Assembly: GCA_002494125.1 (NCBI GenBank)
Contig: DLBD01000002.1
Coordinates: 1-6,621 of the forward strand
Length of the DNA: 6,621 bases
Source: Ruminococcaceae bacterium UBA7030
GTDB taxonomy: Bacteria > Bacillota > Clostridia > Oscillospirales > Acutalibacteraceae
Reading direction: 5' to 3'
The position numbers were made by a program, and so were the translations under genes. The stretch's first letter is position 1; each line of letters starts with the position of its first letter. Positions 1-5,566 of the stretch are shown here, in pieces. The notes under the pieces were generated by a model. That model was given only the letters and a program-made list of their open reading frames with translations. It was not told the origin of the DNA and searched no databases.

Positions 1-1409
1 TCAAGGTGGTTTGTCGGCTCGTCAAGGATAAGTACATTTGCGCCTGAAAGCATCATTTTGCAAAGCATACATCTTACCCTTTCACCGCCCGAAAGTACGT
101 TTGCCATCTTGAGTGCTTCATCGCCGGAGAAAAGCATTCTGCCAAGCCAGCCTCTGATATCAGCCTCAAGCGTGTAGGTTGTGTACTGCCTGAGCCAGTC
201 AACAAGCGAAAGCTCAACGCCGTCGAAGTATTCGCTGTTGTCGCTCGGGAAATAGCTTCGTGACGTAGTGACGCCCCATTTGTATTCGCCCTCGTCAGGC
301 TCCATTTCGCCCATAATGATTTTGAAAAGGGTTGTCTTTGCGACAACGTCAGAGCCGACAAATGCAACCTTTTCCCTTGGGTGAATAACAAAGCTGATGT
401 CGTCGAGCACCTTTCTGTCGCCGATTGTCTTTGTAAGGTGGTCAACACGAAGAAGGTCATTACCGCACTCCCTGTCAGGCTTGAAGTCAACATAAGGGAA
501 ACGGCGTGAGGATACGGGCATTTCAATCATTTCAAGGGCGTCAAGCTGCTTTTTACGGCTTGTTGCCTGTTTCGATTTTGCCGCGTTTGCAGAGAAACGG
601 TTGATGAAATCCTGAAGCTCTTTGATTTTTTGCTCGTTCTTTTTGTTCTGGTCACGAGCCTGACGCTGACGCATCTGTGTGTATTCGTACCAGAAATCGT
701 AGTTTCCTGTGTAAAGCTGTATTTTACCGAAATCAACGTCGCATATGTGTGTGCATACCTTGTTTAAGAAATGACGGTCATGAGATACAACAATAACTGT
801 ATTTTCAAAATCGAGAAGGAAGTTTTCAAGCCAGCGAATAGCCGAGAGGTCAAGGTGGTTTGTAGGCTCGTCAAGAAGGAGAATATCGGGATTGCCGAAA
901 AGAGCCTGTGCAAGAAGCACCTTTACCTTCATATCAGACGGAAGCTCCGCCATTTTCATATAATGATATTCGTCGGATACGCCGAGCTTATTGAGCATAT
1001 ATGCAGCGTCGCTTTCTGCGTTCCAGCCGTCCATATCTGCAAATTCCGCCTCAAGCTCACCTGCGCGGATACCGTCCTCGTCGGAGAAATCCTCCTTCAT
1101 ATAAAGCGCGTCCTTCTCCTCCATAATTTCAATAAGGCGAGGATTACCCATAAGGACTGTGCGAAGCACTTCATATTCATCGAAAGCAAAGTGGTCCTGT
1201 TTAAGAACGGAAAGCCTTTCGCCCGGAGTTATGAAAACCTCGCCTTTCTGTGAGTCGAGCTCACCTGAAAGCACCTTGAGAAAGGTCGATTTTCCCGCAC
1301 CGTTTGCGCCTATAATACCATAGCAGTTGCCGGCGGAAAAGGTGACATTTACTCTTTCAAAAAGAGTTCTTCCGCCAAACTGCACCGTAACATTATTTGC
1401 TGAGATCAT
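1..1409 (-). CDS. ABC-F family ATPase (YkpA/YbiT-like), 3' end cut by window edge
   Basis: Two ATP-binding cassettes in one chain without membrane segments, the layout of ABC-F proteins, which bind the ribosomal E site and act in translation or antibiotic protection. The 469 visible residues are one unbroken frame; the family is usually about 530-540 residues, so roughly 70 C-terminal residues lie outside. Cassette 1 has a canonical Walker A (GANGAGKST, 34-42), Q-loop at Q71, Walker B LLLDEP (177-182) and the H-loop in VSHDR (208-212). Residues about 85-145 fit the arm insertion. A charged linker (about 240-300) joins the cassettes. Cassette 2 has an odd Walker A (GSDVVAKTT, 352-360), signature LSGGE (439-443) and Walker B LILDEP (460-465), followed by TNHL at the edge. 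The cassette 1 signature is also odd (LPSDM, 156-160). The ATG at 1409-1407 has AAGGAGG (1423-1417) seven bases upstream. The closest style is YkpA/YbiT rather than a proven resistance factor; family certain, cellular role not. Confidence 0.93.
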   Translation of the reverse strand, partial: MISANNVTVQFGGRTLFERVNVTFSAGNCYGIIGANGAGKSTFLKVLSGELDSQKGEVFITPGERLSVLKQDHFAFDEYEVLRTVLMGNPRLIEIMEEKDALYMKEDFSDEDGIRAGELEAEFADMDGWNAESDAAYMLNKLGVSDEYHYMKMAELPSDMKVKVLLAQALFGNPDILLLDEPTNHLDLSAIRWLENFLLDFENTVIVVSHDRHFLNKVCTHICDVDFGKIQLYTGNYDFWYEYTQMRQRQARDQNKKNEQKIKELQDFINRFSANAAKSKQATSRKKQLDALEMIEMPVSSRRFPYVDFKPDRECGNDLLRVDHLTKTIGDRKVLDDISFVIHPREKVAFVGSDVVAKTTLFKIIMGEMEPDEGEYKWGVTTSRSYFPSDNSEYFDGVELSLVDWLRQYTTYTLEADIRGWLGRMLFSGDEALKMANVLSGGERVRCMLCKMMLSGANVLILDEPTNHL

Positions 1410-1440
1410 AAAAATGCCTCCTTATTTTTTAACTTTGTGT

Positions 1441-1469
1441 ATTTTAGCATAAATGATATATAAATACAA
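1441..1469 (-). promoter_or_regulatory. Sigma-A-type promoter for the ABC-F gene
   Basis: Read on the minus strand, a -35 element TTGTAT (1469-1464) is followed after exactly 17 bases by TAAAAT (1446-1441). The -10 is preceded by TG one base upstream (TGCTAAAAT), an extended -10. Transcription should start near 1434, leaving a leader of about 25 bases that holds the AAGGAGG ribosome binding site. There is no room for an attenuator or riboswitch in so short a leader, unlike many antibiotic-induced ABC-F genes. Confidence 0.65.
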
Positions 1470-1492
1470 GTCTATAAATATACCATAAATAT

Positions 1493-1504
1493 TAATAATT
1501 ATTA
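1493..1504. repeat. 12-base AT-only palindrome between divergent promoters
   Basis: TAATAATTATTA reads the same on both strands. It lies eight bases upstream of the rpe -35 element, inside an AT-rich stretch, and between the two divergent promoters. It could be an UP-element-like tract or an operator. In a spacer this AT-rich it could also be chance, and I cannot tell which. Confidence 0.3.
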
Positions 1505-1512
1505 TAGTTTTT

Positions 1513-1541
1513 TTGACATTATGACTGTTTTATATTATAAT
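1513..1541 (+). promoter_or_regulatory. Perfect consensus sigma-A promoter for rpe operon
   Basis: TTGACA (1513-1518), a 17-base spacer and TATAAT (1536-1541) match the housekeeping sigma consensus at every position with the ideal spacing. The start of transcription should be near 1548, giving a leader of about 25 bases before the rpe ATG. The leader contains GGAGG (1561-1565) seven bases from the start codon. No other convincing promoter appears before mgtE, so this one probably drives all four downstream genes. Confidence 0.88.
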
Positions 1542-1572
1542 ATATAGACAATATTAAGACGGAGGTTGCAAA

Positions 1573-2208
1573 ATGAAGTATAAGGTGTCACCGTCAATGC
1601 TTGCATCTGATTACGCAAATCTTGAAAAAGAACTTAAAAAGTGTGAGCAGGGGAATGCAGACTTAATACATCTTGACGTTATGGATGGCCATTTTGTGCC
1701 GAATATATCTATCGGTGCTCCTGTTATTGCTGCTATGAAAAAAGTGTGCGACATCCCTTTTGACGTCCATCTTATGATCAGCGAACCTCTTAAGTATATT
1801 GATGATTTTGTAAAAGCAGGTGCTGATATAATCACATTTCATACCGAATGTGATTCGGATATAAATGAAACTATTGACAGGATTATTTCCCTCGGCTGTA
1901 AGGCTTCGCTTGCTGTAAAGCCAAACACTCCTATAAGCGAGGTTTATCCCTATCTCGACAGGCTTTCAATGGTGCTTGTTATGACGGTTGAACCGGGCTT
2001 TGGAGGCCAAAGCTTTATGGAATTTACTATGCCGAAGGTTAAAGAGCTTCGCGAAAAATGCCCTTTGCTTGATATCCAGGTTGACGGCGGCGTAACTCTT
2101 AAAACAGTCAAGATTGCGAAGCAGGCGGGTGCGAATGTGTTTGTCGCAGGCTCTGCGGTGTTCAAAAGCGAAAACCCGAAAGAAACAATTATGCAGTTAA
2201 AGGGATAA
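1573..2208 (+). CDS. rpe: Ribulose-phosphate 3-epimerase
   Basis: Interconverts D-ribulose 5-phosphate and D-xylulose 5-phosphate (EC 5.1.3.1) in the cytoplasmic pentose phosphate pathway. At 211 residues it is complete, slightly below the usual 215-225. The family landmarks are in order along a TIM barrel: SPSMLASD (6-13), the block LIHLDVMDGHFVPN (31-44), DVHLMI (64-69), VEPGFGGQSF (139-148) and VDGGV (170-174). The expected metal and catalytic residues are present as H33, D35, H66 and D171. The glycine-rich phosphate-binding loops are at 142-145, 172-173 and around AGSA (192-195). The ATG at 1573 follows GGAGG by seven bases. It is first in the operon; the next gene starts five bases after its stop. 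In many Firmicutes rpe follows rsgA, but here it sits directly behind its own promoter, with the divergent ABC-F gene upstream. Confidence 0.97.
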   Translation: MKYKVSPSMLASDYANLEKELKKCEQGNADLIHLDVMDGHFVPNISIGAPVIAAMKKVCDIPFDVHLMISEPLKYIDDFVKAGADIITFHTECDSDINETIDRIISLGCKASLAVKPNTPISEVYPYLDRLSMVLVMTVEPGFGGQSFMEFTMPKVKELREKCPLLDIQVDGGVTLKTVKIAKQAGANVFVAGSAVFKSENPKETIMQLKG

Positions 2209-2213
2209 TCCTT

Positions 2214-3230
2214 ATGAAGAAAAAACGCTTCTATAAAAATAAAAAGCGCAACACAAAGTGGACCGAGGAGCCACAGGGAAGAAAAATCTCCTTTGCGGAT
2301 AAATATGCGACTGACGGTACTGCGTCATCTGAAAGGGCAACGAGAAAAGGTTTTACAAAAGCGCAACGAGATAAGCTTTTAAGACGTATTATAATCGCTG
2401 TTTTGTGCTTTGCTGTTATCAGTGTAGGATATATTGTTACAGATATACATATGATCAGAAATTCTATGCCGCAAGCTTCAGCTGAAGACGACAATACCGG
2501 AGTAAAGCTTGTCGAGCTCTCAATTAAGGCGGGGGAGGTTCAGCCGCTTTCGTTCGATGCCGGAACTATGCTTGAATCAGTTATTAAGGAGGAGGCTTCA
2601 CTCGGGTATACCAGTGTTTGCTTTGACCTCAAACGTGACGATGGCACTGTTGGCTATCAAAGCCTTCTCGCTACTATTTCAGCATACGGTGCAATTTCTT
2701 CGCCTGCAACTGACCTTAAAGGCTCGGTTGAAATGTTTATTCAAAATGATATCCTGCCCGTAGCAAGAATATCTGTTTATAAAGATAATATTGCTGCGAG
2801 GGCGGATACAGCTAATGCGGTTATGATTGACGGCGGTATCTATGAGGATTCAAACGGTACTGCATATCTTAATCCCGACAGTGAGGGAACATATAATTAT
2901 ATTAAGGGAATTATTGAAGAAGCAAAAGGAATGGGAATAAATGTTTTCGTCCTTGATAACTACGATTTGCCAAGCGATATTTCCGATAATTTTAACGACG
3001 GCTTCGACGCTATTTCAAAAAAGCTTTATGCTGATTTCGGGGATGAAATAAAGCTTGTGAAAAGCGTAAGCGTAAGTGTCGATTCGGCTGAGTACGAGGC
3101 TATTGAGGATCAGCTCTCATCGTTTGAAAAAAAAGAGGGCGAGGTGCTTTATACTTATGCCGAATATCCCGACAGGGTTAAAACGGTTTACGACAATATG
3201 GACGTAAACTATATTATAAGCGCAAAATAG
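2214..3230 (+). CDS. Membrane-anchored glycoside-hydrolase-like protein (DUF4015-like)
   Basis: A 338-residue protein of unknown function. Residues 1-56 are very basic and should be cytoplasmic; 57-76 form one hydrophobic helix; the rest should be extracellular, a signal-anchor topology. Residues about 95-255 resemble the DUF4015 putative glycoside hydrolase barrel. The matching segments are a strand with CFDLKRDDGTVGY (136-148), a DLKGSVEMF helix (167-175), the strand and loop ILPVARISVYKDNIA (180-194), YLNPDSEG (218-225) and FVLDNYDLP (245-253). The last corresponds to a motif that I recall as close to FDYVRFP in the family; here the arginine is not kept, so catalytic activity is doubtful. 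The assignment rests on recall of family patterns, not an alignment. The ATG follows AAAGGG (2199-2204) inside the end of rpe, which suggests translational coupling. No substrate can be named. Confidence 0.82.
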   Translation: MKKKRFYKNKKRNTKWTEEPQGRKISFADKYATDGTASSERATRKGFTKAQRDKLLRRIIIAVLCFAVISVGYIVTDIHMIRNSMPQASAEDDNTGVKLVELSIKAGEVQPLSFDAGTMLESVIKEEASLGYTSVCFDLKRDDGTVGYQSLLATISAYGAISSPATDLKGSVEMFIQNDILPVARISVYKDNIAARADTANAVMIDGGIYEDSNGTAYLNPDSEGTYNYIKGIIEEAKGMGINVFVLDNYDLPSDISDNFNDGFDAISKKLYADFGDEIKLVKSVSVSVDSAEYEAIEDQLSSFEKKEGEVLYTYAEYPDRVKTVYDNMDVNYIISAK

Positions 3231-3243
3231 CTTTTTTCACCGT

Positions 3244-3249
3244 AGGGGG
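3244..3249 (+). promoter_or_regulatory. Ribosome binding site deciding start at 3257
   Basis: AGGGGG is seven bases before the ATG at 3257 but only four before the in-frame GTG at 3254, so the ATG is preferred. An out-of-frame ATG at 3252 is followed directly by TGA, whose final A is the first base of the real ATG. Confidence 0.6.
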
Positions 3250-3256
3250 TTATGTG

Positions 3257-4099
3257 ATGAAAAAACAGGCAAAAATATTTGTAGCGTTTGCGATGTCTTT
3301 GATGCTTATTTTAACAGGTGTTACCTGTTTTGGTTCTGACGCAGTTGCACCGGAGCTCAAGGCAATCACCTTCAAAAATGCTACTATTGATACGGCGTTT
3401 AAGAGCGACGTGCTTGAGTACACAATCACACTTAAAGACAACACGGTTTCGCCAACACTTGAAAGCTTTGAAAGTACGGCTGACTGTGAGCTTTTTGTGA
3501 CGTATATCACGGATGACGCCGGCCATCAGACGGGCATAAAGGCTTCTCTCAACAATTCGACGGGAAGTGGGGTGAACTACGTTTTTCACTATTCAAACCC
3601 TGCCGAATTTGTGCCTAATTCAAATAATTATCTTGCAGATATTTATTCAACTTATGCCGAGCTTGAAAAGCCGCTCAACCACGAGGATACCTCGTATAAG
3701 TTGTATATTCCCAAGGATTTGACAAATCTTAAGCTTACACCTGTTACGGAGGATGTCAACGCCTCCTGCCCGCAGCTTGAGCAGCTCACACTTTCAAACC
3801 AAAAGATAACACCGATAACACTTACCTGTACTGCAAGTGACGGCACGACAAGGTCTTATAAAATCAAAATTAAACGTGTTGACAAAACTGTTGAACAGGT
3901 TAAAGCCGAAATGCAGGAGGAAGGTTATACCTCCTTTGTTTCGGGTACCCATTTTTATGAAAGCGATTCGTTTTTTGTAATTGCAGGTGCGTCAGTCGGC
4001 GGAGTTATAGTACTGTTTCTTCTTTACAAGCTTATAAGAAGATTCGGCGTAAATCCGTATGACGCTGAGGAAAAGCCGTTTTACAGCACGGTTGACTAA
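3257..4099 (+). CDS. Exported membrane-anchored protein with cadherin-like beta-sandwich domains
   Basis: A 280-residue protein of unknown function with type I membrane topology. A signal peptide (KKQAK then a hydrophobic stretch, about 1-27) is followed by an external region and a C-terminal helix at about 239-259. A short basic stop-transfer (KLIRRF) and a roughly 20-residue cytoplasmic tail ending in STVD complete it. Residues about 34-83 look like a cadherin-like beta-sandwich repeat (Pfam Cadherin-like family): LKAITFKNATIDTAF, then VLEYTITL. A second, more diverged copy spans about 145-207 (TSYKLYIPKDLTNLKLTP to TRSYKIKIKR). These domains are usually structural or binding modules of cell-surface proteins. 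The start at 3257 is chosen by ribosome binding site spacing; a GTG one codon earlier is possible. The gene lies 26 bases after the glycoside-hydrolase-like gene, whose product also faces outwards, so the two may work together at the cell surface (inference). Confidence 0.8.
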   Translation: MKKQAKIFVAFAMSLMLILTGVTCFGSDAVAPELKAITFKNATIDTAFKSDVLEYTITLKDNTVSPTLESFESTADCELFVTYITDDAGHQTGIKASLNNSTGSGVNYVFHYSNPAEFVPNSNNYLADIYSTYAELEKPLNHEDTSYKLYIPKDLTNLKLTPVTEDVNASCPQLEQLTLSNQKITPITLTCTASDGTTRSYKIKIKRVDKTVEQVKAEMQEEGYTSFVSGTHFYESDSFFVIAGASVGGVIVLFLLYKLIRRFGVNPYDAEEKPFYSTVD

Positions 4100-4120
4100 A
4101 TAATATTCAAACTGTGAAGA

Positions 4121-4126
4121 AAGGAG
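4121..4126 (+). promoter_or_regulatory. Ribosome binding site deciding mgtE start
   Basis: AAGGAG is seven bases before the ATG at 4134. An in-frame TTG at 4128 would be only one base away, too close to be used, so the shorter reading is chosen. Confidence 0.8.
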
Positions 4127-4133
4127 ATTGCCT

Positions 4134-5522
4134 ATGAATCTTGACGAAATGACAATGGAAGAGATTGTAGAGGAAATCTCAAAACTTTATGGAGAGAAAA
4201 AGTATTTACAGATAAAAGAAATTTTTATGGAGCTTAATCCTGCCGATGTTGCTGCGGTGTTTGAAGAAATGCCCGACGAACGACAGGTGCTTCTTTTCAG
4301 ACTGCTTCCAAAGGAGGAAGCGGCGGAAACCTTTGTAGAACTTGACGGCGACACGCAGGAGGCGATTATCAGAGCCTTCTCCGATAATGAGCTCCGTGAG
4401 GTTATCGACGAGCTTTACCTCGACGATACCGTTGATATTATCGAGGAGATGCCGGCGACAATCGTCAAGCGTATACTGAAAAACACCGATGCGCAGACGC
4501 GTGCATCAATCAATGCTCTTCTTAAATACCCTGAGGACAGCGCAGGCTCGATTATGACGCCTGAGTTTGTCGATCTTAAGAAGGACAACACGGTTGAGGA
4601 TGCGTTCAAACGTATCCGCCGTACAGGTGTTGACAAGGAAACAATTTACACCTGCTATGTGACCGATGAATCAAGGCATCTTATCGGCGTTACAACTGTT
4701 AAAGAGCTTCTTCTCCACGATACTGACGACCTTATAGAAGAGTTTATGGAGACTAACACAATCTATGTCTACACCCACGACGACAGAGAGATTGCAGCAA
4801 GGCTTTTTGACAAGTATAATTTTCTTGCTCTTCCGGTTGTCGATATGGAGGGCAGACTTGTCGGTATTATCACAGTCGACGACGCTATTGATGTCATTCA
4901 GGAGGAAACGACTGAGGATATCCATAAGATGAATGCTATCGTGCCGACGGTTGAAAAGCCGTATCTCAAGGTGAGCGTTTTTGACACCTGGAGGGCGAGA
5001 ATACCATGGCTTATGCTTCTTATGGTAAGCGCTACCTTTACAGGTATGATAATAACCAAGTTTGAGGATAAGCTAAATGCGCTCATCGTTCTTACAAGCT
5101 TTATTCCTATGCTTATGGATACCGGCGGTAATTCCGGCGGTCAGGCAAGCGTTACAATTATCCGTGCGCTCTCCCTTAATGAGATAGATCTCAAGGATAT
5201 TTTCAAGGTTATATGGAAGGAAGTTCGGGTAGGACTTCTTTGCGGCGTTTCGCTTTCGGTTATTAACTTTGCAAAAATCTGGGTTGTTGACAGAATGCTT
5301 CTCGGCAATAATGAAATTACGCTTTATGTCAATTTGGTAATAAGCCTGACGCTTGTTGTTGAAATTGTGTTTGCAAAGATTATCGGCTGCACGCTTCCGA
5401 TAATTGCAAAGAAAATGAAATTTGACCCCGCCGTTATGTCGTCACCGTTTATCACAACGATTGTCGACGCTATATCGCTTCTGGTATATTTCACATTTGC
5501 AACGGCAATACTTCATATATAA
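4134..5522 (+). CDS. mgtE: Magnesium transporter MgtE
   Basis: A 462-residue Mg2+ channel/transporter of the inner membrane, working as a homodimer. The domain order is that of Thermus MgtE. An acidic helical N domain (about 1-130) is followed by two CBS domains (about 137-196 and 200-260), the connecting plug helix (about 262-285) and about five membrane helices (about 288-462). The family signature is PMLMDTGGNSGGQ (325-337). D445, in ITTIVDAIS near the C-terminus, matches the pore aspartate (D432 in the Thermus protein), which coordinates Mg2+. The acidic residues of the N and CBS domains are known in the family to sense cytoplasmic Mg2+ and close the pore, so control may be largely at the protein level. 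Only 34 bases separate it from the gene upstream, with no M-box riboswitch or promoter visible; it is probably the last gene of the rpe operon. Confidence 0.97.
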   Translation: MNLDEMTMEEIVEEISKLYGEKKYLQIKEIFMELNPADVAAVFEEMPDERQVLLFRLLPKEEAAETFVELDGDTQEAIIRAFSDNELREVIDELYLDDTVDIIEEMPATIVKRILKNTDAQTRASINALLKYPEDSAGSIMTPEFVDLKKDNTVEDAFKRIRRTGVDKETIYTCYVTDESRHLIGVTTVKELLLHDTDDLIEEFMETNTIYVYTHDDREIAARLFDKYNFLALPVVDMEGRLVGIITVDDAIDVIQEETTEDIHKMNAIVPTVEKPYLKVSVFDTWRARIPWLMLLMVSATFTGMIITKFEDKLNALIVLTSFIPMLMDTGGNSGGQASVTIIRALSLNEIDLKDIFKVIWKEVRVGLLCGVSLSVINFAKIWVVDRMLLGNNEITLYVNLVISLTLVVEIVFAKIIGCTLPIIAKKMKFDPAVMSSPFITTIVDAISLLVYFTFATAILHI

Positions 5523-5527
5523 AGCAA

Positions 5528-5566
5528 AAAGGACTTGATTCGGTTGAATCAAGTCCTTTATTTTTT
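5528..5566. terminator. Bidirectional rho-independent terminator
   Basis: A perfect 14-base-pair stem (5528-5541 with 5546-5559) closes a GGTT loop and is followed on the plus strand by ATTTTTT (5560-5566). On the minus strand the same stem is followed by a run of five T that overlaps the stem end (TTTTTGC). It begins five bases after the mgtE stop. Its plus-strand T-tract runs into the stop codon of the convergent glycosyltransferase gene, so one hairpin should end transcription from both sides. Confidence 0.93.

Noticed and set aside
74..736. Two minus-strand open frames of 150 and 69 codons suggesting separate genes
   Set aside because: They are out-of-frame shadows; the ABC-F frame from 1409 reads without stop or frameshift to the window edge.
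771..1253. 160-codon open frame on the plus strand
   Set aside because: It lies antisense to the intact ABC-F frame, whose motifs are clear through this region. It has no convincing ribosome binding site and no recognisable motifs.
3063..3080. Short direct repeat GCGTAAGCGTAAGTGT
   Set aside because: It lies in frame inside the glycoside-hydrolase-like gene and encodes SVSVSV. It is too short and ordinary to be a functional repeat or CRISPR unit.
3218..3237. Possible terminator after the glycoside-hydrolase-like gene (AAGC, loop, GCTT then T-run)
   Set aside because: The stem is only four pairs, too weak to stop transcription. It begins inside the coding region and the next gene follows closely.
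3257..3340. Possible lipoprotein signal (LTGVTC) in the cadherin-like protein
   Set aside because: The residues before the cysteine (G-V-T-C) do not fit a lipobox, which needs L/V/I at -3 and G/A/S at -1. The protein also has a C-terminal membrane helix.
3311..3589. Antisense 92-codon open frame within the cadherin-like gene
   Set aside because: It has no ribosome binding site or recognisable motifs, and the sense frame has a signal peptide, domains and a membrane helix.
4100..4133. M-box or other Mg2+ riboswitch before mgtE
   Set aside because: The gap is only 34 bases, far too short for an M-box aptamer of about 150 bases, and no hairpin is visible.
4671..5086. Antisense open frames across mgtE
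   Set aside because: They are shadows of a well-conserved transporter gene, with no independent support.
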